A stretch of 10,248 bases of DNA. Origin: Devosia sp. (lineage in GTDB: Bacteria; Pseudomonadota; Alphaproteobacteria; Rhizobiales; Devosiaceae). Below are positions 1 to 6,897 of the stretch, one piece after another; the first letter of the stretch is position 1, and each line of letters opens with the position of its first letter. The stretch spans positions 1 through 10,248 of the forward strand of contig JAEUMC010000901.1 of the NCBI GenBank assembly GCA_016793415.1. The letters are read 5' to 3'. The translations under genes and the position numbers were made by a program. The notes beneath the pieces were generated by a model. That model saw nothing but the letters and a program-made list of their open reading frames with translations. It was not told the origin of the DNA and searched no databases.

Positions 1-2166
1 GAGTACTTCCCGAAGTTCATCAAACACGGCATCAAGATCGGGTTGCTGAATCCCGAACTGGCCAGCTATGACCTGCACAAACTCGGTGAAGCGCTGGATC
101 ACACGCGTGACCTGAAATTCGGCTTCCTCGGACTGCAGACGCTCTACGACCGCTACTTCCTGATTGACCGCCAGAGCAACGCGGCAGGCGGCGAGCGCCG
201 CTTCGAGCTGCCGCAGGCGTTCTTCATGCGTGTCGCGATGGGCCTGGCACTGAACGAGGCCGACCGCGAAGCCCGCGCCATCGAGTTCTATCAACTGTTG
301 TCGAGCTTTGACTTCATGTCGAGCACGCCGACGCTGTTCAACTCCGCCACGCATCGCTCGCAACTATCGTCCTGCTACCTCACCACCGTTGCCGACGATC
401 TCGACGGCATCTACGAGGCGATCAAGGAAAACGCCCTGCTCTCCAAGTTCGCCGGCGGGCTCGGCAACGACTGGACCCGCGTGCGCGGCCTCGGCGCGCA
501 TATCAAGGGCACCAACGGCGAAAGCCAGGGCGTGGTCCCCTTCCTGAAAGTCGCCAACGACACCGCCATCGCGGTGAACCAGGGCGGCAAGCGCAAGGGC
601 GCGGTCTGCGCCTATCTTGAGACATGGCACGTCGATATCGAGGAATTCCTCGATCTGCGCAAGAACACCGGCGACGATCGCCGCCGCACCCACGACATGA
701 ACACCGCCAACTGGGTGCCGGACCTGTTCATGGAGCGCGTCGAGGCCGGCGCCGAGTGGACCCTGTTCTCGCCCGACGAGACGCCGGACCTGCACGATCT
801 CTACGGTCCGGCGTTCAAGACGGCTTATGAGGCTTACGAGCAGAAGGCGGCCGCCGGCGGCATCAAGGTTTTCAAGACCGTCCGGGCGCTGGAGCTATGG
901 CGCAAGATGTTGACCATGCTGTTCGAGACCGGCCACCCCTGGGTGACCTTCAAGGACCCCTGCAACATCCGCTCGCCGCAGCAGCATGTCGGGGTGGTGC
1001 ACTCGTCCAACCTCTGCACCGAGATCACGCTCAATACCTCCAAGGACGAGGTGGCGGTGTGCAATCTCGGCTCGATTAACCTCTTGGCGCATATAGGCGA
1101 AACCGGCCTCGACCTCGAGCGGCTGAAGCGCACCGTCGATGTCGCCATGCGCATGCTCGACAATGTCGTCGACATCAACTTCTACACCATCCCGGAAGCC
1201 CGCCGTTCCAACCTGAAGCATCGGCCGGTGGGCCTCGGCCTGATGGGCTTTGCCGATGCGCTGCAGGCCCAGAGCATCGCCTATGGCTCGGATGCGGCGG
1301 TGGAATTCGCGGACAGCTCGATGGAAGCGATCAGCTACTTCGCCATCACCGCCTCCACCGATCTCGCCGAAGAGCGCGGCGCCTATGCGTCGTTTCAGGG
1401 CTCGCTGTGGTCGAAGGGGGTGCTGCCGATCGACAGCCTCGAACTGCTGGCCGCGACCCGCAGCGAGATCCACATCGACCGCACCCAGCGGCTCGACTGG
1501 GAAACGCTCAGGCAGCGAGTCAGGACGGTGGGGATGCGCAACTCCAACACCATGGCGATTGCCCCTACCGCCACCATCTCCAACATCTGCGGCGTCAGCC
1601 AGTCGATCGAGCCGGGCTACCAGAACCTCTATGTCAAATCGAACATGTCGGGCGATTTCACCGTGGTGAACGCGCTGCTGGTGCGCGACCTCAAGGCCCG
1701 CGGGTTGTGGGACGAGGTGATGATCTCCGACCTCAAATATTTCGACGGCTCGGTCGGCCAGATCGATCGGGTGCCCGATGACCTCAAGGCCATCTACGCC
1801 ACCGCCTTCGAACTCGACGCCAATTGGCTGATCGCCGCCGCCTCGCGCCGGCAGAAATGGATCGACCAGGCGCAGTCGCTCAACCTCTACCTCGCCAATC
1901 CCTCCGGCAAGGCGCTGGACCAGCTTTATCGCAGCGCCTGGAAGGCGGGCCTGAAGACCACCTATTACCTGCGTTCGCGCTCGGCGACGCATGTCGAGAA
2001 ATCGACGCTCAAAGGCACCGACGGCAAGCTCAACGCCGTGGCGGTGACGCCGGTGGCTCCAGTGGTTGAGGCGGCACCAGCGCCGCGGAAGCTGGCGCTG
2101 GAAATGGCGGTACTCGACGGCCCGGCGTGCCTGATCGACGACCCTGACTGCGAAGCCTGCCAGTAA
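1..2166 (+). CDS. nrdA: Ribonucleoside-diphosphate reductase large (alpha) subunit NrdA, 5'-partial
   Basis: Catalytic subunit of aerobic class I ribonucleotide reductase. It reduces ribonucleoside diphosphates to deoxyribonucleotides in the cytoplasm, using a radical supplied by NrdB. The frame is open from base 1 (it begins [10 protein letters not shown]), so the true start and any ATP-cone lie upstream of the window; a TTG at 43 is not a credible start. The active-site set is complete: SSC at 367-375 (redox Cys, E. coli C225), NLCTE at 1009-1023 (Asn, thiyl Cys439 and Glu equivalents), VCNLGS at 1057-1074 (second redox Cys, C462), and the Tyr-Tyr radical-transfer pair at 1963-1968. After an Ala/Pro/Val-rich linker, the swinging tail carries Cys at 2128, 2149 and 2158; the last two form a CxxC, ending CEACQ. 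Recalled sequence resemblance is to Chlamydia-type NrdA rather than E. coli, which fits the class Ic NrdB downstream. Confidence 0.97.
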   Translation, partial: EYFPKFIKHGIKIGLLNPELASYDLHKLGEALDHTRDLKFGFLGLQTLYDRYFLIDRQSNAAGGERRFELPQAFFMRVAMGLALNEADREARAIEFYQLLSSFDFMSSTPTLFNSATHRSQLSSCYLTTVADDLDGIYEAIKENALLSKFAGGLGNDWTRVRGLGAHIKGTNGESQGVVPFLKVANDTAIAVNQGGKRKGAVCAYLETWHVDIEEFLDLRKNTGDDRRRTHDMNTANWVPDLFMERVEAGAEWTLFSPDETPDLHDLYGPAFKTAYEAYEQKAAAGGIKVFKTVRALELWRKMLTMLFETGHPWVTFKDPCNIRSPQQHVGVVHSSNLCTEITLNTSKDEVAVCNLGSINLLAHIGETGLDLERLKRTVDVAMRMLDNVVDINFYTIPEARRSNLKHRPVGLGLMGFADALQAQSIAYGSDAAVEFADSSMEAISYFAITASTDLAEERGAYASFQGSLWSKGVLPIDSLELLAATRSEIHIDRTQRLDWETLRQRVRTVGMRNSNTMAIAPTATISNICGVSQSIEPGYQNLYVKSNMSGDFTVVNALLVRDLKARGLWDEVMISDLKYFDGSVGQIDRVPDDLKAIYATAFELDANWLIAAASRRQKWIDQAQSLNLYLANPSGKALDQLYRSAWKAGLKTTYYLRSRSATHVEKSTLKGTDGKLNAVAVTPVAPVVEAAPAPRKLALEMAVLDGPACLIDDPDCEACQ

Positions 2167-2372
2167 CGAGATCAGTCACAGGCGCTCGACAGGCAGTCAC
2201 CGCGGGCGGGCTTCCCTCCCCCTTGAGGGGAGGGATTGAGGGAGGGGGTGGTGCAGTCAGCACCGAGCGTCCCTCACCACCCCCACCCCCCGCCCCTCCC
2301 CTCAAGGGGGAGGGGAGCGCCCACGCGACCATCCCCGGTCCCCGACGGTCCCACCCACACAGGAATTCCACC
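2167..2372 (+). other. nrdA-nrdB intergenic region
   Basis: This 206-base spacer separates the two reductase genes. Its middle half is occupied by the palindromic repeat described separately. The 3' part carries the nrdB ribosome binding site, AGGA at 2361-2364, eight bases before the ATG at 2373. No separate promoter is obvious. The nrdB frame is open upstream to TTG 2223, but that stretch is translated repeat (Gly/Pro-rich, low complexity) and is not taken as protein. Confidence 0.75.
2211..2317. repeat. Large imperfect palindrome of C/G runs (dispersed REP/MITE-like repeat)
   Basis: The left arm (2211-2253) and right arm (2275-2317) are each 43 bases. They are reverse complements at 37 of 43 positions, separated by a 21-base loop. 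Each arm also folds on itself around CCCTCCCC-cttga-GGGGAGGG (left arm), giving a cruciform or clover-leaf potential. Such C/G-run palindromes are commonly dispersed between genes in alphaproteobacterial genomes; membership in a particular named family is inferred, not tested. It lies inside the nrdAB transcript, so it may act as an RNA hairpin that lowers or stabilises part of the message. Confidence 0.8.
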
Positions 2373-3470
2373 ATGTCCCTCGACTGGTCGTCAGACCACC
2401 CCACCCCTGCCCCAGTGGCTCCCATCTCCGAGGCCCGCATCGATCGCGCCGGCGGCCGCGTCTCGGTCGACGACAAGGCAATGATCAACTGCCGCGCCGA
2501 CGTGAACCAGTTGCTGCCGCTCAAGTACAAATGGGCGTGGGACAAATACCTCGCCGGCTGCAACAACCACTGGATGCCGACCGAAGTGTCGATGCAGGCC
2601 GACATCGCGCTGTGGAAATCGAGGGACGGCCTGACCGAGGACGAACGCCATACGCTGAAGCGCAATCTCGGCTTCTTCGCCGCCTCGGAAAGCCTCGTCG
2701 CCAACAATATCGTGCTCGCCATCTACCGGCACCTGACCAACCCGGAATGCCGGCAATACCTGTTGCGCCAAGCCTTCGAGGAGGCGGTGCATACCCACAC
2801 CTTCCAGTACATCGTCGAGTCGCTCGGGCTCGATGAAGGCGAGTTGTTCAACATGTATCGCGAGGTGCCCTCGATCACCGACAAGGCGGCCTGGGCGCTG
2901 GACTTCACCCAGCATCTCGACGACCCCGATTTCACCACCGGCACGCCCGAGACCGACCGGGCGTTCGTGCGCGACCTGATCGCCTTCTACGTGATCTTCG
3001 AGGGCATGTGGTTCTACACCGGCTTCGCCCAGATTCTGTCGCTCGGCCGGCGGAACAAGATGGTCGGCATCGCCGAGCAGTACCAGTACATCCTGCGCGA
3101 CGAGAGCATTCATCTCAACTTCGGCATCGACGTGATCAACCAGATCAAGGCGGAGAACCCGCATGTCTGGACGCCGGAGTTCCAGGCCGAGGTGCGGGAG
3201 ATGATCAAGAAGGCCGCCGAACTGGAGGCCGCCTATGGCCGCGACACCATGCCGAGGGGCTTTCTCGGGCTCAATGCGGCGCTCTGCGAGCAATACATGC
3301 ACTTCATCGCCAACCGCCGCTGCGCCCAACTCGGCCTTCACGAGGTGTTCGGCGAAACCGAAAATCCCTTCCCCTGGATGAGCGAAGCAATGGACCTCAA
3401 AAAGGAGAAGAACTTCTTCGAAACCCGCGTCATCGAGTACCAGAACGGCGGCGCGCTGAGCTGGGACTGA
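2373..3470 (+). CDS. nrdB: Ribonucleotide reductase small (beta) subunit, class Ic type (R2c)
   Basis: Ferritin-like metallocofactor subunit (365 aa) that starts the radical chemistry for NrdA. The start at 2373 is chosen because AGGA lies eight bases upstream and the longer frame is only translated repeat. Metal ligands in order are E106 (AASES), E137 and H140 (FEEAVH), E210 (VIFEG), and E244 and H247 (DESIH). The position of the E. coli radical Tyr122 is F144 (HTHTF, codon 2802-2804), and the first ligand is Glu where E. coli has Asp84. Both changes define the Chlamydia trachomatis R2c group (F127, E89), which uses a Mn(IV)/Fe(III) cofactor instead of a tyrosyl radical. All six ligands and the Phe sit at a constant offset of 17 from the Chlamydia numbering as I recall it. 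The tail keeps the NPFPWMSE and FETRVIEYQ motifs needed to dock on NrdA and relay the radical. It is probably co-transcribed with nrdA. Confidence 0.96.
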   Translation: MSLDWSSDHPTPAPVAPISEARIDRAGGRVSVDDKAMINCRADVNQLLPLKYKWAWDKYLAGCNNHWMPTEVSMQADIALWKSRDGLTEDERHTLKRNLGFFAASESLVANNIVLAIYRHLTNPECRQYLLRQAFEEAVHTHTFQYIVESLGLDEGELFNMYREVPSITDKAAWALDFTQHLDDPDFTTGTPETDRAFVRDLIAFYVIFEGMWFYTGFAQILSLGRRNKMVGIAEQYQYILRDESIHLNFGIDVINQIKAENPHVWTPEFQAEVREMIKKAAELEAAYGRDTMPRGFLGLNAALCEQYMHFIANRRCAQLGLHEVFGETENPFPWMSEAMDLKKEKNFFETRVIEYQNGGALSWD

Positions 3471-3479
3471 CACCGTCGA

Positions 3480-3507
3480 GGCCGCCTGCGCATCGGCGCG
3501 GGCGGCC
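3480..3507. terminator. GC hairpin between convergent nrdB and kinase gene
   Basis: A 12-bp stem (3480-3491 with 3496-3507, one T-G wobble) closes on the loop ATCG, ten bases after the nrdB stop. No T-run follows on either strand, so it is at best an imperfect intrinsic terminator or an mRNA 3'-end stabiliser. Its place between converging genes favours a role in ending transcription from both sides. Confidence 0.5.
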
Positions 3508-3537
3508 ATCCCCAACCACCGCGACGTCGGAACCGCT

Positions 3538-4845
3538 CTAGCCGCGCGGCTTCTCGATGGGTAGCGAGAGGCTGAATGTCGAGCCGCCGGGGCCGCTCGC
3601 CGCGAGGATCAGGTCGCCACCGTGCTGCCGTGCGATCTCTCGCGAAATATGGAGGCCCAGGCCGGAGCCGTTCGGCGGCTGGCCGGCCACGCGATAGTAT
3701 TTGAGAAAGATCCGCTCGCGGTCTTCGGCAGGTATGCCGGCGCCCTGGTCGATGACGCTTACCTGGGCAATGCCTGGCTCGCTCGACAGCCGGACCGTCA
3801 CCGGGCTGCTCGCATCCGAGTATTTCAGGGCGTTCTGGATCAGGTTCAGCACCGCAATCTCCAGCAGGCTCCGATCCCCCTTTACGGGCGTCGCCTCGCC
3901 ATAGGCGAAGCTGACCCGTCCGGCGGCGTCGCTCTCCGCACTCGCCTCGACGGCGCGCAGCACCTCATTGAGGTCGAACACCGCCCTGGTGCTGGACGGC
4001 GCCTGCCAGGTATCGAGCCGGTCGCCGGCGAAGACATTGTCGATCAGCGTGGCCATGCGCTTGACGGTCCGCTGGATCCTGGCGGCGCGCAGACTGACCT
4101 CATTGGCGCCCGCGGCAGGAAACAGCGACAGGTTGTCGGCAGCGGCGGCAACCACGGCCAACGGCGCGCGGAACTCGTGCGAAACCAGCGCGACGAAATT
4201 CTGCTGCTGGGTGCGCAACCGGTCGAACGCCATCAGCACAAAGCCGACGTAACAGACGCCGGCCCCCACGGTGACCGCCAGGTAGAGCGAGGCCGCGAAG
4301 GCCGGGTTTGGCTCGAGGTTGGCGACGCCGGCGACCAGTACCAAGCTTGCGTAGAGCTCGGCCATGTTGCCGGCGAGGGCGAGCAAGGCCCCGCCAAGCA
4401 CCACGAGCCCGCCCGGCCGCACGGGATGGCGCAGCACGGTGAGTGCGATCAGGACGACCGAGACGATCTGCACCACGGCAATTGTCAGGCCCTGCACCGG
4501 GCCTTGCTGATGAACCGACATCAGCATGACAAGGGCGCTGAGCACGATGATGGCGATGGCGACGCGCCAGGCAGGCGGCTTGCCGTAGAAGACCCGAACG
4601 CCCTGCCAGGCCACGCAATAGGCAATGCCGAACAGCCAGCTGCCGAACGATGCCGCCGGTTCGGAGCCGCCGGCAGTGCCGACCGCCAGCACAATTGTGC
4701 CCACCCCATGCAGAGCCAGCGAGGACAGCCAATACCTGGTCGCCGCAAAGGATCGATAGGCCCATAGCACGCCGGCAAAGACGACCATCAGAATTGTGGT
4801 GTTCAGCAGGGCGACGACACGCAGCGTCTCGAAATCCAGCGTCAT
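3538..4845 (-). CDS. Orphan membrane sensor histidine kinase
   Basis: Inner-membrane sensor kinase of 435 aa that should autophosphorylate on His and pass the phosphate to an unidentified response regulator. The N-terminal half (about 1-207) is strongly hydrophobic, with about seven candidate membrane segments (near 9-30, 37-57, 66-86, 94-111, 118-137, 146-173, 186-207). There is no sizeable periplasmic domain, so the signal is probably sensed within the membrane. The cytoplasmic half holds the H-box with H223 (VSHEFRAPL), the N-box with N338 (NLIQNALKYS), the G1 box DQGAGI at 366-371 and the G2 box GSGLGL at 393-398. All key residues are present. The ATG at 4845 has GAGG seven bases upstream on the minus strand. 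No response regulator lies on either side. The gene is convergent with nrdB; nothing here shows a functional link to it. Confidence 0.93.
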   Translation of the reverse strand: MTLDFETLRVVALLNTTILMVVFAGVLWAYRSFAATRYWLSSLALHGVGTIVLAVGTAGGSEPAASFGSWLFGIAYCVAWQGVRVFYGKPPAWRVAIAIIVLSALVMLMSVHQQGPVQGLTIAVVQIVSVVLIALTVLRHPVRPGGLVVLGGALLALAGNMAELYASLVLVAGVANLEPNPAFAASLYLAVTVGAGVCYVGFVLMAFDRLRTQQQNFVALVSHEFRAPLAVVAAAADNLSLFPAAGANEVSLRAARIQRTVKRMATLIDNVFAGDRLDTWQAPSSTRAVFDLNEVLRAVEASAESDAAGRVSFAYGEATPVKGDRSLLEIAVLNLIQNALKYSDASSPVTVRLSSEPGIAQVSVIDQGAGIPAEDRERIFLKYYRVAGQPPNGSGLGLHISREIARQHGGDLILAASGPGGSTFSLSLPIEKPRG

Positions 4846-5132
4846 GCCGCCGCCTCATCGGCAGGTGCGGCCGGACCGTTGCTCAGTTGCCGGAAACTCG
4901 CCCATGCCAGCGGCGCTGCGCCATTGAACAGTACGGAGGATGGGACGGCAGAGGCGAAACGGCGGTGCGGTTTGGGCAGCATGCAAGATCGGTGGTCGGA
5001 GAATGTCGGCAGTTTGTCCTCTTAGTCTATCTGGTTGATGACGATGGAGAATACGGCCTTTGGCCCATGAGCGTGAAAACCCGCGCCAATCCCCCGTTTG
5101 ATCAGCCCGCCCCAGCCGCCATCGAAAGCGAC
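4846..5132. other. Intergenic region between divergent kinase and arsR genes
   Basis: About 290 bases without a convincing gene. The kinase Shine-Dalgarno (minus strand, complement of 4853-4856) is at the left end. A plus-strand frame covers the stretch and stops at 5166-5168, but it has no ribosome binding site and no recognisable motif. It probably carries the kinase promoter, which I could not place. Confidence 0.5.
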
Positions 5133-5168
5133 TTGACCAAGAATATGCATCGACATACATATGCATAA
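5133..5168 (+). promoter_or_regulatory. Putative arsR promoter, possibly leaderless
   Basis: TTGACC (5133-5138) resembles a -35 box. A 17-base spacer leads to TACATA (5156-5161), a weak -10 box matching 3 of 6. Transcription would then begin close to 5168, the A of the arsR start codon. No Shine-Dalgarno precedes that ATG, which agrees with a leaderless message. The assignment is inference from consensus matching. Confidence 0.45.
5143..5167. promoter_or_regulatory. Candidate ArsR operator (TATGCAT dyad)
   Basis: TATGCAT (5144-5150) and ATGCATA (5161-5167) form a perfect 7-bp inverted repeat around a 10-base centre. The same region reads as a direct repeat of ATATGCAT (5143-5150 and 5159-5166). 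It overlaps the proposed -10 box and abuts the arsR ATG, the usual place for an autorepressor site in the ArsR family. It is AT-rich in otherwise GC-rich DNA, which strengthens the call. Confidence 0.6.
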
Positions 5169-5497
5169 TGATGCAACAAAGCGTATTCCAGACCCTGGCC
5201 GACCCGACGCGGCTTCGTATCGTCGAGGCACTGGCTGGCGGTGAGCAGGCGGTAGGCGACCTGGTTCGTGCCGTCGATATCGATCAGTCCGGCGTGTCGC
5301 GACACCTGCGTATACTCGGCGAGGCCGGCTTCGTCGCGATGCGGCCGGACGGGGCGCGGCGGCTCTATTCGCTGCGGCCCGAGCCGTTCCAGGCAATGGA
5401 CGACTGGGTCGCTACCTATCGCAAGCTCTGGCAGGGCCGGCTCGATCGCTTCGATGCCGCCCTGGCGCGACGGCACGGCGACGGAGAGAGCCGATGA
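5168..5497 (+). CDS. ArsR-family winged-helix transcriptional regulator (metal-site-free)
   Basis: Small DNA-binding repressor of 109 aa. The opening FQTLADPTRLRIVEAL (residues 7-22) is the family's first helix pair. A helix-turn-helix spans about 27-50, with recognition helix QSGVSRHLRIL at 40-50, and the wing (GARRLYSLRP) lies at 62-71. The protein has no cysteine, so the CxCxxC metal or arsenite site of classical ArsR/SmtB is absent. It belongs with the metal-independent members usually found next to SRPBCC proteins, whose inducer is mostly unknown. The start is ATG 5168; an in-frame ATG follows at once (5171), and there is no Shine-Dalgarno. The stop overlaps the next gene by four bases (ATGA). 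It probably represses its own operon through the adjacent dyad. Confidence 0.9.
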   Translation: MMQQSVFQTLADPTRLRIVEALAGGEQAVGDLVRAVDIDQSGVSRHLRILGEAGFVAMRPDGARRLYSLRPEPFQAMDDWVATYRKLWQGRLDRFDAALARRHGDGESR

Positions 5498-6006
5498 TGC
5501 ATGGCAACGAGCTGGGGGCACAGACCATCAGGTTCGAGCGGGTCTACAAGGCATCGATCGAAGACGTCTGGGCGCTGTGGACCACCAAGCAAGGGCTCGA
5601 GGAGTGGTTCGCGCCCGAGGGCATGTCCATGGAAGTGTCCGTCCTCGAACCCCGGGTCGGCGGACAATTCGATCACGTGATGACCGCGGTAGGTGCCGAG
5701 CAGGTCGCCTTTCTCGCCAACCTCGACCGGCCGCCCAGGGCATGGGTCAGCGGGCAGTTCATCGAGGTCGAGCCCCACCGGCGCCTGCGCATCCGCTTCG
5801 ATATCGACTTCGTGCCCGGCGTCGACCCCTACCCCTACGACATGCTGGTCGAACTCCACGCCGAGGCCGGGCGGGTGCGGATGGTCCTGACTGCCGACCG
5901 CCACCCGGACGCCGAGTCGACGCGCGGCGCCATTATCGGGCTGACCAGCCAGCTGCAACGGTTCGAACTGGCCGTCGCGGCGCGTACCAAACTGGAGCAA
6001 CGATGA
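5494..6006 (+). CDS. SRPBCC (AHSA1-like) domain protein
   Basis: Cytoplasmic protein of 170 aa with the helix-grip START/Bet v1-like fold of the AHSA1 group, which forms a hydrophobic pocket for a ligand. Typical family features are the first strand and helix RVYKASIEDVWALWTT (16-31), GLEEWFAPEG (34-43), the strand LEPRVGGQF (51-59), and a C-terminal helix from about 146. No catalytic residue can be named. Members are often encoded next to an ArsR regulator. The ATG overlaps the arsR stop (ATGA), is preceded by GGAGAG at 5483-5488, and is doubled (ATGATG), so the start could be three bases later. Its ligand is unknown; binding or modifying a small hydrophobic molecule sensed by the operon is inference. 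Confidence 0.88.
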   Translation: MMHGNELGAQTIRFERVYKASIEDVWALWTTKQGLEEWFAPEGMSMEVSVLEPRVGGQFDHVMTAVGAEQVAFLANLDRPPRAWVSGQFIEVEPHRRLRIRFDIDFVPGVDPYPYDMLVELHAEAGRVRMVLTADRHPDAESTRGAIIGLTSQLQRFELAVAARTKLEQR

Positions 6007-6578
6007 TGCGCCCCCTCCTCTACTCGATCAACGTGACGCTCGATGGCTGCGTCCACCACAACGCCATCCCCGCCGACCCGGCGCTGCAGCAGGAGATGCT
6101 GCAGGCCACCCATCGCCACGCCACCGAGAGCATCGCTCGGGCCGACGGCCTGCTGTTCGGCCGTGTCACCTACCAGATGATGGAAGGCGCCTGGCGGCTG
6201 GCGACCCGCACCTCATCGCCGCCCGACTGGACGGAGCCGTTTGCCCGCACCATCGATGCGATGCAGAAATACGTGGTTTCGAGCACGCTCGAGCGCGTCG
6301 ACTGGAACGCCGAGCTGGTGCGCGGAAATCTCGGCGAGGCGGTGCAGAGGCTGAAGCAGCAGCCTGGCAAGGCGCTGCTCACCGGCGGCGTGAAGCTGCC
6401 GCTGGCGCTGGCGGAGCTCGACCTGATCGACGAGTACGAATTCGTCGTGCAGCCCAGGATCGCCGGCCACGGCCCTACCCCGTTCGCCGGGCTCTCGCGC
6501 TACGTCGAGCTGAAACTCATCGACCGGCGCGAACTCAGCTCAGGCGCCGTGGCGCTGCGCTATGAGCCTAGAAGGTAG
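6003..6578 (+). CDS. RibD C-terminal / dihydrofolate reductase-like family protein
   Basis: Protein of 191 aa with the DHFR-like NAD(P)H-binding fold of the RibD_C family. Visible marks are the first strand LLYSINVTLDG (5-15), ARADGLLFGRVTYQMM (45-60), YVVSSTL (90-96), the glycine turn LLTGGVKLPLAL (126-137), which would hold the dinucleotide phosphate, and ELDLIDEYEFVVQPRIAGHG (138-157). Such stand-alone proteins are annotated as dihydrofolate reductase family but are mostly uncharacterised reductases, not folate enzymes. The start is ATG 6003, overlapping the upstream stop (ATGA), with GGAG at 5994-5997. The frame is open far upstream, but that is a shadow of arsR and the SRPBCC gene. It is the last gene of the operon and presumably translationally coupled. 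The substrate is unknown. Confidence 0.9.
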   Translation: MMRPLLYSINVTLDGCVHHNAIPADPALQQEMLQATHRHATESIARADGLLFGRVTYQMMEGAWRLATRTSSPPDWTEPFARTIDAMQKYVVSSTLERVDWNAELVRGNLGEAVQRLKQQPGKALLTGGVKLPLALAELDLIDEYEFVVQPRIAGHGPTPFAGLSRYVELKLIDRRELSSGAVALRYEPRR

Positions 6579-6897
6579 CGCACATCCTTGAAGCAGGCAT
6601 TGGCGTTTGGCGCCCGAACCCGAGCTGGGAGTCCTCCGCGTAGGCTGCGGGGTTGCCTGCTTCGCAACTAGGTGCAGCGAACCAAGGCAGTCGCCCGACC
6701 GATTGAACCTGTCGCAGGCCGGTGCGATAAGAGGCGCGGGTGTCTTCGACCCAGAGTCGCAGGCAGGATTGCGTTGGTCGGGCCGCCAACGGGCAAATCC
6801 TTTGGAAATCACCCATGGTTTCGAGTCGATCGTCCGCGCACTGCCGCGGCGCCCTGCTGCCCCCTGCCACCCTTCGCGCGCAAGGGGAGTGCTTCCG
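6579..6897. other. Non-coding region upstream of the glycosyltransferase
   Basis: A 319-base stretch. The glycosyltransferase frame stays open through it, but the translation is Arg/Pro/Ala-rich with no motif, and the glycosyltransferase fold starts only at 6898. A 10-bp perfect inverted repeat lies at its left end (listed separately). AAGGGGAG at 6882-6889 is the downstream gene's ribosome binding site. No convincing promoter was located. Confidence 0.55.
6590..6663. repeat. 10-bp inverted repeat enclosing 54 bases
   Basis: GAAGCAGGCA (6590-6599) and TGCCTGCTTC (6654-6663) are exact reverse complements, starting 12 bases after the stop of the RibD_C-like gene. The enclosed bases are GC-rich but show no strong inner stem that I can see, and no T-run follows. 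It could be a long-loop terminator structure, or the ends of a small 74-base insertion. The role is unknown. Confidence 0.4.

Noticed and set aside
895..1992. 365-residue open frame on the minus strand inside nrdA
   Set aside because: Antisense shadow of a GC-rich gene. The protein is Arg/Gly/Val-rich without motifs, and the sense strand carries the full NrdA active site.
2223..2372. N-terminal extension of NrdB to a TTG at 2223 (50 extra residues)
   Set aside because: The extension is translated from the palindromic repeat, is Gly/Pro-rich, and has no family counterpart. A good ribosome binding site serves ATG 2373.
2391..3515. 374-residue open frame on the minus strand across nrdB
   Set aside because: Antisense shadow with a low-complexity composition; the NrdB sense frame has all metal ligands.
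3622..4767. 381-residue plus-strand frame opposite the histidine kinase
   Set aside because: The kinase on the minus strand has the H, N, G1 and G2 boxes in order. The plus frame is Arg/His/Gln-rich with no recognisable domain.
4650..5168. Plus-strand frame ending TAA at 5166-5168, just before arsR, with a protein-like stretch near its C-terminus
   Set aside because: No ribosome binding site, no family motif, and half of it lies antisense to the kinase. The short plausible stretch is not enough to call a gene.
6590..6668. tRNA-like or attC-like element in the minus strand of the gap
   Set aside because: A GGTTCG-like string and a CCA-like end are present, but no cloverleaf stems pair, and no integron core sites of the right form are found.
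6607..6897. 97-residue N-terminal extension of the glycosyltransferase
   Set aside because: The GT-B fold starts directly at GTG 6898 with a good ribosome binding site; the extension is motif-free.
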